Source of the DNA: Chimonanthus salicifolius
Taxonomy: Eukaryota > Streptophyta > Magnoliopsida > Laurales > Calycanthaceae
Direction: 5' to 3'
DNA: 64,000 nucleotides
NCBI GenBank assembly: GCA_013350335.1
Contig: CM023536.1
Location: forward strand, 43,408,314-43,472,313
Program-made: the position numbers and the translations under genes
Shown here: one piece after another, positions 24,651 to 36,267 of the stretch
How the letters are laid out: each line of letters opens with the position of its first letter
How positions within the stretch are numbered: the stretch's first letter is position 1
The notes under the pieces: model-generated
What the model was told of the DNA's origin: nothing
The model's database searches: none
What the model saw: the letters and a program-made list of their open reading frames with translations, nothing else

Positions 24651-24978
24651 GGGCTTACTAGACATCTTCTCACCAATGTGAGTGGGAGTGTTGTGGGACC
24701 TACTACAGTAACCAGTTGACCATGTGGGACCCATGTTTGGTCATAGTTGACCAAATTATCCAAGTTTACAAAGTTGACTTGAAAGATAACGCTAGTTGTG
24801 TAATTTATTGTAATTAGTTATTATTTGATTACATTTCCTTTTTGCCATCATAATTGGCTCTCTTATAATTATATATTCATGTATTCTCCTTCAGATTTTA
24901 ATACAATACAATACAGAGGAATCATTCTTCTCCAATACTCTCTTTCCCTTCTCTTTTTGCCTACTACTATTTTCAACA

Positions 24979-26640
24979 CCAATAACCGTCATAGATGTCC
25001 TCGTCAATCTTTTGAAGCTTGAAAGAATTAGCATTCGATGCAGTAAAACTTGTGTTGCACTCAAGCAAATTAGGGTTGAGTCACTGAAGCTCCTCCATAG
25101 TACTCCATGTATAATCTCAAGTTGGCCGATCCCACCACTTGACAAAGAATTTTTTATACTCTCTAGCTCTGGTGTTGACCATCCACTACGAGCATGTAAC
25201 TTTCTCAATGTTCGAGGAGGAAACCTTTTAGACCTAATGTGTCCCATTACCATGTCAATCATTTGAAACTTCTGATACTTGCACATCTGCAGAAGACTTG
25301 TACATCCGCAAAAGACTTGTAGAATTTAATGCTAGCAAAAAAAATTCTTAGGATATCCACACGTAAATCATGAATATATTGTGCAAATGACTCTATAGAC
25401 TCAGATGGCCTGGATGCAGGTGAAATGGGAATGAGATCTATAGGCCTCCTAAGTTTATAACTTGTGACAACCTCAAAAGGACTCAAACTAGTGGATTGGT
25501 TGACTGAGCTATTGTAAGCGAATTCTGCCATGGAGAGAATAGAATCCCAACTTTGCTCACTATCCCCAACAAGAGACCTCAACAAATTACCCAACCTTTG
25601 ATTGACCGCCTCAATTTGGTCATGGGTTTGTGGATGATAGGCAAAAGAAAATTGCAACTTTGTCCCCATCATTTCCCACAAGGTTTTCCAAAAATAGCAC
25701 ATAAATTTGACATCCCTATCAAAATCAATGGTTTTAGGGAGTTCATGAAGTCTAACAATTTCCTTAAGGAACAATTTTTCCATTACCATAACATCAAATG
25801 TTTTAGAACAAAGAAGGAAATGAGACATCTTGGAAAATCTACCTATCACAACAAAAATACAATCATGACCATAGGAAGTCCTAGGAAGACCTAAAACAAA
25901 ATCCATGCTAAGATCCTGACATGATGCATGTGGGACAGGAAATGGGGTGTACAACCCTACATTATGTCTCCTCTACTTAGCTGCCTAACACATGCGACAC
26001 TTCCCAATGATCTTGGCCACAACATCCTTTTGAGACTAGGCCAGTAAAAACGATCCTCAACAAGGGATATGGTTTCATCCCTTCCAAAATGCCCACTCAA
26101 CCCTCCAACATGGTTCTCCCACACAACTGACTCATGAATGGAAAGCTAAGCGACAAAATTGAGTACCCCAGAATAAAAACCCCTCATGAATGAAACAAAT
26201 TGCATGGTTGCTGGATGGTCCCTCAACCACAAACGATACACAGCCTTAAAGTTAGGATAAGTTGAACACTCGTCCTTGATCCAATGAAAACCATCCACCT
26301 CCACACTAGTGTATAGAGACAACCATTTTGCTTAAAGCATCAACAAGCCTATTTTCTACCCCTAGTATTATGTTTTGAGTACAAACAGGTACTCTTGCCA
26401 GAACTCCACACACTTGGCATGTCTAGGACGCAACTTTCTCTAGTTATTGAGAAACCTCATAGCTTGACAGTCAGAGAACAAGGCAAATTCCTGGGGTAGC
26501 AGATAATGACTCCAGTATCTCAGAGCTTGCACTACCACATACAACCCTTTATCATAGGTAGCAGTACCATTGCTTGGCATCATTCAACTTTTCACTAAAA
26601 TAAGAAACAAGATGCCTCTCTTGGCTAGGCAATCTCTTAA
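24979..26640 (-). pseudogene. Ty3/gypsy 3' pol fragment: RNase H, integrase, chromodomain (minus strand)
   Basis: The longest open stretch, 25259-25954 on the minus strand, is a gypsy integrase core: SMDFVLGLPRT, then VVIGRFSKMSHF, then AYHPQTHDQIEAVNQ, with the final acidic region and AFAYNSS-like AEFAYNSS. RNase H-like sequence lies upstream at about 26.0-26.64 kb. A chromodomain-like stretch lies downstream at about 25.0-25.2 kb, which points to the chromovirus type. No LTR was recognised at the 24979 edge, which abuts the 3' LTR of copia 3. A homologous piece in the opposite orientation follows at 26650-28540. Confidence 0.8.
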
Positions 26641-26649
26641 GGTGTCTTT

Positions 26650-28540
26650 TTGAGGATAATGAGAAAAGTTGGGATTTTATTCTCTCCATGGTCGAATTCT
26701 CTTACAATAGCTGGGTCAACAGATCCATTGGTTTGAGTGCGTTGGAGGTTGTCACAGGTTATAAACCTAGGAGGCCTATAGACCTCATTCTTGTTTCACC
26801 AGGCATCTAGGACATCAGAGTCTAAAGAGTAATTTACATAGCATATTCATGATTTACATGCCGATATCCGAAGAAAAATCTACTAGCAATGAAGACCACA
26901 AGTCTTTTGAGATGTGCATCACAGGTATCAGGAGTTTCAAGAGGGTGACATGGTAATGCGGTTCGCTCTGAGAACCATGAGAAAGTTCATGCTCAGAGCG
27001 TAAGACTTTTCGAAATTCTTCGAAAGATTAGTGCCAATGCATGTCTTAGAGCTTCCACCATACATGGGATTAGTAAAATTTAGGGCTGAAACTCGAGTAG
27101 GTTGGGTGGGATTTTGATAAACCCAACCCTACCCCCATATCACATATGGCCGAGTCTAGGCCAACCCAACCCAACTTTATAACCCGGCTTGTATAACCCA
27201 GCCTGACCCTAACTTAGCCCGAGAACCCAACCCGACTCACTTTCAACCCGAATTGTAACCAGAGTCCTACTCGTTTCTACCACGATTCCAATTCCTAATG
27301 TAAAAATAAAAGGAAATAAAAAATAAAAAAAAAATAAAAGGATAATTGAATGTCCCCCAAGTCCATACAGAAATTCCTGTGTCAAAACCAATTTAAAAAA
27401 AAAAAAACATCATACTTCTTTGTGTAAAGGAAACGAAGAAAAGGGACTTTGGCAGGAAAACAAGCGAGGAGAAACTAAAGAAGAAGATGCTCCTTTCACA
27501 AAAATTCCAATGTAGAAAGGCAGAAGAGAAATCATCATCATGATCAGTCAACGATGGCAGAATCCGAAAGAGGAAGGAGGGGAAACAAAAGAAGTAAAAG
27601 GGAAGGTGAAAAGTAGAAAGAGAAAAAAGGGGGAAAAAAAAGGGGGAAGGACGAAGAGAAATAAGGAAAAGAAAAAATAGCAAATAAAAATGAATGAGGC
27701 AACGGGATGAGGAGGAAGAAAGGAAAAGGAAAAAAGGGGGAAAAAGAAAAAGGAGAGAAGTGGGAGGTGAAAAGGAGAAACGAAGAATAAAGAGATAAAG
27801 AGGAGTGGAGAAAAATAAAAGAAGCAATAGAGGAAATCCTTACCTGGCTGGTGAAGAGGAAGATCGGCGATGATGCTAACCATCGGCAACTAAGGGAAGA
27901 GAGGAATGGAGAAGACAATGGATTGTAAAGGAGGAATTGGAGGTTTCGATACATGCATGCAAATGAATTAGGATTTGGTTTGGATGCGGCAATGTATATA
28001 TACTTAAATGGGGTAATTCGGGTTGATCTTTAAAGGCTGAGCCCAACCCGACCCGAATTTAATGCGGCTTTTTTTCCTTTTAACCCAACCAAACCCTAAA
28101 ATAAAAAATACTTAACCCAGCCCACTAATATTTTGGGTCGGGTCATGTCGGTCAAGTCAAAACCTAGCCCAAGTTTCACCCCTAGTAAAATTTCAACATG
28201 GAAGATCTAGTGCTCTACAAAAGACCACCCATTATACCTGATCTTGCCCCTTTCTCATCTCAAAGCCCCATCAACTCCTCACTTTCATAGCCTACAATTC
28301 TCCCCAATGCTGAACCTAACCCTTGCTACCCCATTCCTCCTGATACCCTGAATGATCATATAGTCAACACCAAAGCCGGAGGATATAAAAAATTCTTGGT
28401 CAAGTGGCAGGATCGACCAGTTCAGATTGTACGTAGATTAATATAGAGGAGCTTTAGCAACTCAACCTTCATTTAGTCAAGCACTGTAGAAGTTTTACTG
28501 CACCAGAGGCCAGTGCTTCCAAGCCAGGGATGATCGACAA
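26650..28540 (+). pseudogene. Ty3/gypsy 3' fragment, integrase C-terminus to chromodomain (plus strand), split by a hAT element
   Basis: At 26670-26810 the plus strand reads like the integrase C-terminal part of the minus-strand fragment (SWDFILSMVEFSYNS, EVVTGYKPRRPIDLI). The fragment is cut at 27081-28184 by a hAT element and resumes with a chromodomain (YKKFLVKWQDRP) near 28385-28425. It is the same family as 24979-26640 but inverted, giving a head-to-head arrangement. Confidence 0.75.
27073..28192. mobile_element. non-autonomous hAT element with exact 8-bp target duplication
   Basis: The element is 27081-28184 (1104 bp). Its ends are TAGGGCTGAAACTCG and, on the other strand, TAGGGGTGAAACTTG. 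It is flanked by GTAAAATT at 27073-27080 and again at 28185-28192, the 8-bp duplication characteristic of hAT transposons. Subterminal DNA is rich in CCCAACCC and GGGTCGGG motifs. The interior is purine/pyrimidine-biased and has no transposase. It sits within a gypsy remnant, so it inserted later. Confidence 0.92.
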
Positions 28541-29356
28541 GGACGTGAAAGATGGTTGTCGGGTTTATCATAGATCCTGGAAACAACATCATATAGCCCT
28601 CAAATCATTATGGTTGGAGGGCAACCATCAGATCTTGCTGCACCTGAACATTTTAATCAGGGCATTGGATCTACGCATAGATCTGCGTTATTCTACTTAG
28701 AAGCCCTCATCTGACCGTTCAATTTATCATATCAGGTTTTGGAGCTACATTGTTCATAGGATCGTGGTTGGCTTGATCCAAGTTGTTCAATTGGGTCTAG
28801 CCGAATCGTAGTCATTCATCATCATTGCTTGGGTCTAGTGAATTATTTAGGAAGTTTATTTTTGTTTTATTTGAGGATTAGACTTTGTTTGGATGTAATA
28901 AGTTGTTTTGTATGGTTTTCATTACACCGCACAAATGGCACACGTGAGGGGTCTTTAGGGTTTCTGATATATACTCCTATCAACCTATTATTTTGACATT
29001 GAATGAAATTGAGAGAGTTTCTAAATTTCTTCTTCTTGAAGGTGATGGTTTGACTTCATCAACCCTTGGTGCAACTCCAAGGAAACCCTAGGTGATCTTT
29101 ATCCTTTTATCTCCTCTTCTTCCTTTTTTTCTTCTTCTTTTAATTCTTTTCCTCCTTGCATTTTCTTGGATTTTCAAAACCTAAACGACCCAAAAACCCC
29201 AATATGAAACAAAATCAGGCCCACCATGGCCAGAACTATACTGAGCAGGGCGCCAGCGACCAAAACCTAGCTACATGTACGACGATAAAGACAACTGTAT
29301 AGATGGGGTCCACCTGACTTGTTTTTCACCCCTTGAGGCCACCCCCCACCCCACCT
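28541..29356. other. probable LTR-derived DNA in intron 3
   Basis: No protein. At 28965-29020 a TATA-like gatatatactcct is followed by tgaatgaaattgagag, the same promoter/leader layout as the TGATGC-family LTRs. This suggests a decayed LTR, perhaps that of the gypsy fragment upstream. Its edges could not be fixed. Confidence 0.35.
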
Positions 29357-29792
29357 TGATGCGGAAGCACCGCCTGCAACTAGGCAAGTAGAAGAAGAGA
29401 TATGCCTGCACCTTCGGCAGAGAAGAAGAAAGGAGAAGATATAAAGGAAAAGGCTAAGCCTTAATCAATTTCATTAATAATACATCGTATATATTATCCC
29501 AAACACATTACATAGATTTATATAGGAAAACTCTAATTCAAAAATAGAAAAGACTAACTAGGAAAGCCACCGACCTAGGTTTCCTTACTAAACTAGGACT
29601 CCTAAACCAAATAGGAAACAAATCTAATCCTACTATGCAGGGACTTTCGATCTTAAGAGGATCGAATACAACCATTACTAAAAATACGAAAATATAAAAA
29701 TGGGAAACCTAATCTAAGTTGGAAAGAAAGAGATAAAAATAAATAATATTAAAATACACAAATTAGGCCTAGTCCATCCGTGTCCTACATCA
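29357..29792 (-). mobile_element. putative short solo LTR, TGATG...CATCA type
   Basis: Begins TGATGCGGAAGC at 29357 and ends TCCTACATCA at 29792. It reads as an LTR on the minus strand (TGATGTAGGACACGG). Left flank CACCT and right flank CACAC agree only in part, and the right side is a CA microsatellite. It is related in its ends to the solo LTRs at 39638, 20705 and 60653. Confidence 0.5.
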
Positions 29793-30840
29793 CACACACA
29801 CACCCCCAACCCAACCTTATTTTGAACTGTTTTGTGCAGAAATATCCCATCACTTCCATTTGGGGAACCTATTTCGGGTGTTTTCAAGTGTGGTCTTCAG
29901 TGTGGACTGATTCTCCCTATGGACTACTATTTCTCTTGTGAGGGGATCTTCTATATGTAATGGTTCTAATCTTAGAAGATTTGGAGAGCTTGAACTTGTA
30001 ATGATCTCTAGGGATTAATGTGCTCTAATGTTGTAAAACTCTTTAGATCTCGTGTTCATGATGCTATTTGCTTAGATTTTATGAGTCATTGAATGCTGAC
30101 TTTTAAGCTTATGAAATCAGCATTTAAATTATGCTTTGCATGCATATAGCAGTAGATATCATTCTGGTTCCTGATTTTCCATCATTGCAAGCTAAGATCC
30201 ATGGTTCTAAGGTGTTTTAATCCTATTTTAGGGCATACTGCATTTCTGTCCTGCATCAATATTGTAGCTCGTGTTTGTTGAAGTTCCTATTTGACTCGTA
30301 TGGCGGGGAAGAGTTACACATTACTCCCCAAAACTAGACATAATAATACATGCAATGCTAGTGATAATCAACTTCAATGGTTTTCTGAGCCTTTGGATGT
30401 TTTAAAGTCAAAGCAAGGCTAAAGGTGAGTGTAGAAAAGAGGACAATTTCTAACAATTAGTACAAAAGGGCTCACAATAAATTGCATCCCAGATCAAGTG
30501 CAGTAGAATGTGTTTTATAAACAATTTCCTTTGTTGTCCTTTAGTAGCTAACTGTGATCACCCGCATTGTGATCTAGTCATTGAAACGTTCAAACAAAAC
30601 CATATATCATGGATTCAACTCCACCCGAGCTTATCTGATACACAAACCTTGCGGGTGGTTTTGTGTATCCTTGAGATTAGTCTCACCTCTAGTGTTGGGT
30701 GGGGATACCCATGATATCAAAAAACAAAAATCCTTGAAAAGATCCAAAAGGACTTTACATGGATAGGGGTGTAATAAAAGGAAAACCCCTCTAGTGAAAT
30801 AGAGAACTGTTAATCACCCTATAAAAATGGGATCCTAAGG
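29793..30840. other. gene-free intron 3 DNA, possible SINE-like tail
   Basis: No coding signal. At 30697-30727 the text ggtggggatacccatgat is followed by an A-rich run. A reverse-complement match (catgggtatccccacc preceded by a T run) lies in intron 2 at 37730-37757. A shared short 3' end next to poly(A) is typical of SINEs, but I cannot define a full element. Confidence 0.35.
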
Positions 30841-30849
30841 ATTTGATAT

Positions 30850-31057
30850 ATAATCCAAAAGAATAATTTCCCTTTATAAAAAAATTGTTGGAAATTTGGT
30901 CAAGAAAGAAGGGATGCATGGAAGTAAGCTATAAAATCATAGTATAGAGAAGTGGATAATGTATCGTAAGTGAAGCTAGGAAACCATAAAAAAGGATATA
31001 AGATTTGAGAAGATATATCAAAATTCAAAAACTTGGGAAATGAAGTAAGGGACTTAT
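30850..31057 (+). mobile_element. LINE fragment, part left of copia 2
   Basis: Probably the left part of the LINE that continues at 36268. Joining across copia element 2 at the cttat target site gives a typical LINE ORF2 stretch (EGVGFLLGDGAKVRF) just right of the site. The left edge is uncertain. Confidence 0.5.
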
Positions 31058-31330
31058 TGTTGTGGGACCCACTACACTACCTAGTAGACCTATGTGGGAC
31101 CCACCTCCATACATAGTTGACCAGAATCATCCTAATTTGGAAAGTTGACTTAGAAGATATCTCTAGCGATGTAATTTATTATAATTGATTATTATTTTAT
31201 TTCTTTCCTTTTTAGCTATCATAATTGGTTACTTGTAAATTATTTATACATGAACTTTCCTTCAATTATTGACACAATTCAATACAAGAGAAATTATTCT
31301 TCTCCGTTATTCTCCCTATTACTTTCTACA
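31058..31330 (+). repeat. 5' LTR of copia element 2
   Basis: 273 bp from TGTTGTGGGACC to TTTCTACA, with PBS at 31331. Matches the 3' LTR (about 35984-36262) with scattered differences. Confidence 0.9.
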
Positions 31331-32142
31331 TGGTATCAGCAATAAACAACTTCTGGAGCTTTTAAGGAGTTTTTTTTTTCCCATTTTACTGTTCCTCGCC
31401 GGATTCCAGTGTCGTCTTCGAATCAGTTCTTTGTGGACATCTGTAGTGGATCTTCTTCTCTCCTTCCTTTTTTAGTTTTAGAAGGTTTTCCAGCAGTTTC
31501 AAAGGTTTACTGTGGAGTGTCACAGTCACTGGTCCATTCTGCTCCCGAATCTTCTTAGTCGTCCCCTTTATCTCAGGTAAGGCTATTCCCGGTGGGACTC
31601 CCACATACTACTGTTGTTTCTAGCAAGGCTATCCATCTACAGTCTCCGATTTTCACCCTACCGTATTCTGCTTGCTTTTCTGGGCCCCACTTGACTCAAT
31701 GACTGTTATGTTCCAACAAAACCTAGTTTTTGTCTTTTATGCTTCTATCGGCTAGCTCCATGACTCCTTTGCCTCCGAATTTCTTCTATTGGTGTCGCCC
31801 GTACCGCCTCTTATTATCTACAAGGGTTTCACTCCCAGAAGATTATTCTCAGCCTGGTTTTTGGGCCCAACAAGAACCAACGACCACCAAACCCAATTTT
31901 TTGCTTCGATCGCTTGGCTTCTGCAGTCCTATCCTCCAACTCTCTCATCACTTGTGTCGTCCTAATTGGTACTTTGCATTTATCAGGCTTCCACTCTCGT
32001 TTGTGTTTGGTGGGACCACTTCTGCAGCGCTCTTCCTCCTAAGTGGCTGAAAACAGATCTATTGGGCTTGTTTCCCTGTTATTGCCTTCTTTCTCACTGT
32101 TGCACCAGGTGATATTAATTCCTTTGTTTAATTAATTACCAA

Positions 32143-35100
32143 ATGGATTCTTCCTCTCCTCCTTTTCTCAATGTGGCCTCTTCTGGTTCTCCTCAGATTG
32201 GCAAGATTACGGCAGATTTGTTAAATGAGACCAATTACTTCCAATGGTCTCACTCTGCAAAAGTGTTCCTCGATTGCAAGGAAAAATCATATGACATTGA
32301 CGGAACTGCCAAAGTACAAGCCCGTGATAGTCCCTTATATTGAGACTAGAAAGCTAAAAACACTTTGGTTCAATTGTGGTAGCTTCACTCCATGGATGAC
32401 CATGTCTGTGGCATGTCTATACACTTCTAACTGCCAAAGATGTTTGGGCCACAGTCAAGACTTTGTAATCTGACGGTGTCAACTTAGCCTGTATTTATGA
32501 GTTATATCAGACCGCTGCTCATCTACGATAGTGGGAGTTATCACTTATTTAGTATCATTCGAGGATGAGGACCTATTGGTTGGAGTTGGATCAGGTAGAA
32601 TCCATAAAATTTAAGGATTTTGGTGATACTCTTCTTCATATGTTTGACTGTCGTCAAACCTTTGAGTTATTGGCTAGGCTTAGCCCCAAATTTGGGTCTA
32701 TTTGGGCTCAACTGCTTGGGCAATGACATCTTCCACCTATGGATGAGGTTTATTCAGCCATACTTTGGGATGAACGATGTCGTCTTGTTATGGCTCATTC
32801 CTTTGTGCCAGCTAAACACACTGCTTTGATGATTGCGCACTTTCAGGCCTCATTTCCGTGGGAAGGAACCACCTTCTACACCCACCAGGACAACAGAGGC
32901 TAATGAAAGAAAGGTACCCATTTTTGCACCTATTGTAAGATGAATAATCATTATGTTGACTCATGCTACAAGCTTCATGATCGCCCGAAGCAAGCTCATC
33001 ACACAATGCCACTTTTGTTGCTACTTCTTCTAATGCAGCTAATGACAATGTCCCTGTGACTAGAGAGGAGTTTGCATTATTACAGCAACAGCTACAGCGC
33101 CTTCAATCCTCTGAGGTCTCTAATGTTGTCTCCTCACCATCAGGTACTGAGTCCCTCGCACACCATGCTTCCACTCATTCTTGGATTATCGATTCTGGGG
33201 CCACTGACCATATGGTTGGTATGTCAACATTTTCTCTTCCATTTTCCCAGTTTCCTTTGGTAAGATGAAATTAGATAATGGGTCGTTACTTATATTGCTG
33301 CCTAAGGGACAATCCATGTTTCTTCCACTGTGGATCTATCTTTTGTTTTGCACGTTCTCAATTTATCACACAATTTATTATCCGTTGGTGCCCTTACTAA
33401 AGCTTTGAATTGCTTAGTTACTTTCTTTTCTTCTCATTGTGTCTTTCAGGATCTGACCATGAAGCAGGTGATTGGTGGTGGCCGTGAAGTTGACGGTTTA
33501 TACCTCCTCGACCCTCGTACGGGCAACTTTGAAGCCTGTTCGACCTCCTCCTCGCCAGATGTGTGGCTATGGAATTGTCGACTAGGCCATCCATCAGATT
33601 CTGTTTTGAGGCAGTTTGTTCCCTTTTTCTCTTTCAATAATTTTGAGTGTGAACATTGCCAATATGGCAAACACAGTAGACTTGCTTTCCCTTCATCTCT
33701 CAATAAACATGTTTCTTCCTTATTTATTTTTTTGAAAGGTAACTTCATTAATCAAAAGAAGAAAACAAACAAAAGAGAGACCAAAAAGGCAGGTAAAGAA
33801 ATCCCACCACCCACAATAGAAACTATACAAGAAAAAAAACCCAACAAATTAAATAAACTTATGAACAATTTCCAAAGGTAAAGACACCCCTTGATGCACC
33901 ATATCATCAGCAACTTAAATTTGCAAAACGAGGGACAAGAAACCAAAAAGCCAAAAGAAGCCATAAAATGACGGATCCTTTCGACTTCCTTATTTTCTCT
34001 TATACATTTTGATGTTTGGCAATCTCCTGTTGTTTCCTGCATTGGTTATCATTATTTTGTTTCATTCATTAATGATTATTCTCACATGACATGGATCTAT
34101 ATAATAAACACAAATCCAAAGTCTTTGATCACTTTTGCACTTTTTACCAATGGGTTTAAACCCAATTTACTTGTAAAATTTGAATTTCGCATAGTGATAA
34201 TGGGGGGGAGATATTTGTCACACTTATTTGTCAAATTTTTGCAAGACCATGGCATAGAATCTCAACTTTCTTGTCCTTCTACACCTTAACAAAAGGGTGT
34301 CGCTGAAGGAAAAATCGTCACCTCTTTGAGGTTGTCAGTTCACTTCTTTTTACCAAGCATGTCCCAAAGTCATATTGGCCAGAAGTTGTTTTAACTTCAT
34401 GTTACCTTATTAACTGGATGCCATCCCAAGTGTTACAAAACAAGTCCCTGTTGACCTTATATCCTTACACAAACTAGTCCTTATTCTTCCATTGCATGTC
34501 TTTGGGTGCGTCTATTTTGTACACCGATTTTCTAGTAGATAAACTCTCTCCAAGCTATGTGATGTGTCTTTTTGGGATACTCTCCAATAAAGGTTACAAG
34601 TGTCTTAATCTCCTCACTGGTAAGACATATGTATCCATGGTGTCACCTTTTTCGAGAGTCCCTTACTTTTGTTCAGCCCCATCTGGTTCTCTCCCTTCTT
34701 CAGTTCTTCCTTTTCTCGCTACAGATATTGGTCCTTCTAGGGCTGCCAAACCCACTTTGGTGTATCAACGCAGGCAACCTACATCTACAACTACAGCTGA
34801 CCCCACTCAATCATCTGCCAGTGGTTCAGATCAGTCCGCCACTGACCTTAATCCTCCAGTTGAGCTTCAAAAAGGTAGTTGTGTCTACCAATCATCCCAT
34901 TGATCGTTTTGTGTCCTACCATGTTGTTTCTCCTTCCTATCACATGGCAACATTAAGATTAAAAAGAGCATCGACATTGTCCTTCATGATCCCTCTACAG
35001 TGCCAACTCAATTATTATGATTATTCTGATGTATGTTGTTGATATTGTCCTTACTGGCAATAATGATACCACTAATTCTGAATTCAAAGCATATTCATGG

Positions 35101-35800
35101 CGGACCTTTGATATTAAAGATCTGGCCCCTTCGCTATTTTCTTGGGATTGAGGTCGCTCGTTCCACAAAAAGGCTTTCTCTCTCTCGAAGAAAGTATGCT
35201 CTAAATCTATTACAGGATGTTGGGTATTCTGCATGTAAGCCTGGTGATACTCCATTGGATGTCAACAAAAAGTAATTTGCTTCAGACGAGACCCTTCTTA
35301 ATGATCCTTGCCTTCTATCAGAGATTAGTCGGGAAACTAATTTATCTTACTATCACTCGGTTGGATCTATCATATGTTGTTAAGAGTGATAGTCAATTCA
35401 TGTATGCCACACGTGCTATTCACCTTCATGATATCTTTCGCATCCTTCGTTATCTTAAAGCTCATCGTGGATGAGGGTTGTTCTATACACGACAATCTCA
35501 CTTGCCTTCGTGGCTATTCAGATGTTGATTGGGCTGGGTCTCCTGACGACCAATGGTCTACCTCCAGATACCATGTCTTCCTCGGGTCCCATTTAGTTTC
35601 CTGGCGAAAGCAAGAAGCAGAATGTTGTTTCTCAGTCTAGTGCTGAAGCAGAATATCGTGCAACGGCCAATACTACATCTGAGTTCCTTTGATTTCTGCA
35701 ATTTCTCTTCGAGTTGGGCTTTGCCCCTGTTGATCCATTAATTATGTTCTGTGAAAATTAGGTTGCAATCAATATAGTCCTCAAACCATGTATTTCATGA
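32143..35800 (+). pseudogene. copia gag-pol remnant (element 2)
   Basis: Gag starts MDSSSPPFLN at 32143 (UBN2-type region, LLNETNYFQWSHSAKVFL). A zinc knuckle (CTYCKMNNHYVDSC) is at about 32918-32960. The protease keeps DSGATDHM near 33190. The GAG-pre-integrase motif CRLGHPSDSVLRQF and HCQYGKHSR are near 33575-33675. The integrase core is resumed after the insert at about 33.99-34.55 kb. The RT is truncated, with the active-site YVDD changed to YVVD near 35030; DIKDLAP follows. RNase H runs to about 35.8 kb. Multiple shifts and stops, and the amino-terminal half of RT is missing. Confidence 0.88.
33715..33995 (-). mobile_element. short LINE/SINE-type insertion with 11-bp target duplication
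   Basis: The insert 33726-33984 (259 bp) is flanked by CTTCCTTATTT at 33715-33725 and 33985-33995. A T-rich start (attttttt) is the poly(A) tail read on the plus strand, so the insert is in minus orientation. No coding sequence. The tail context (gaaaggtaacttcattaatc) resembles a LINE 3' untranslated end. It interrupts the copia 2 integrase and is therefore younger than copia 2. Confidence 0.85.
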
Positions 35801-35983
35801 GAGGACTAAGCATATTGAAGTTGATTGTCACTTCCTTTGGCAGCACATTTCTGAAGGCCGGATCTTCACTCCTTATCTACAACCCAAGGACCAACTTGGA
35901 TATATGCTTATTAAAATTGTTTCTCAGACACAACTCAATCATGTTTTAAACAAGTTAGGCTTACTAGACATTTTCGCACCCGC

Positions 35984-36262
35984 TTGTGTGACCCACTACA
36001 ATACCCAGTTGACCATGTGGGACCCACCTCTGTACACAGTTGACTAGAATCATCCCAGTTTGGAAAGTTGACTTAAAAGATATCAGCTAGCTATGTAATT
36101 TATTGTAATTGATTATTCTTTTATTTCTTTCCTTTTTAGCCATCATAATTGACTCCTTGTAATCTATTTAATTATTTATACATGTACTCTCCTTCAATTA
36201 TTGACACAATTCAATACAAGTGAAATTATTCTTCTCCATTATTTTCCTTATTACTTTCTACA
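35984..36262 (+). repeat. 3' LTR of copia element 2
   Basis: About 279 bp ending TTTCTACA at 36262, followed by CTTAT. Its first bases and the purine tract have been deleted relative to the family consensus. Confidence 0.88.
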
Positions 36263-36267
36263 CTTAT

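Larger units (their letters stand above)
21566..24978 (+). mobile_element. copia element 3, internally deleted and interrupted by a LINE
   Basis: The 5' LTR starts TGTTGCGGGACC at 21566, is interrupted at 21600 by a LINE, resumes near 23021 and ends TTTTCCACA at 23280. It is followed directly by a PBS-like tggtattag. The 3' LTR is 24689-24978, preceded by the purine tract gagtgggag. Only the reverse transcriptase to RNase H part survives (about 23.46-24.65 kb); gag, protease and integrase are gone. It belongs to the same family as copia element 2 (31058-36262): both LTRs begin TGTTG(T/C)GGGACC. No matching 5-bp target duplication was found (cactt and ccaat). Confidence 0.85.
31053..36267 (+). 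mobile_element. copia element 2 with CTTAT target duplication
   Basis: The element is 31058-36262. The 5' LTR is 31058-31330 (TGTTGTGGGACC to TTTCTACA), followed directly by the PBS tggtatcagc. The 3' LTR is about 35984-36262 and also ends TTTCTACA. CTTAT flanks both sides (31053-31057, 36263-36267). A small deletion has removed the polypurine tract and the first bases of the 3' LTR. It is inserted in a LINE fragment and itself carries a small LINE/SINE-type insertion (33726-33984). Gag, protease, integrase, a truncated RT and RNase H are present in order but broken. Confidence 0.92.

Noticed and set aside
27393..27954. Overlapping minus-strand ORFs of 113-144 residues rich in F, S, L and P
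   Set aside because: They are translations of a purine/pyrimidine-biased low-complexity stretch inside the hAT element; no domain, and several frames are open at once.
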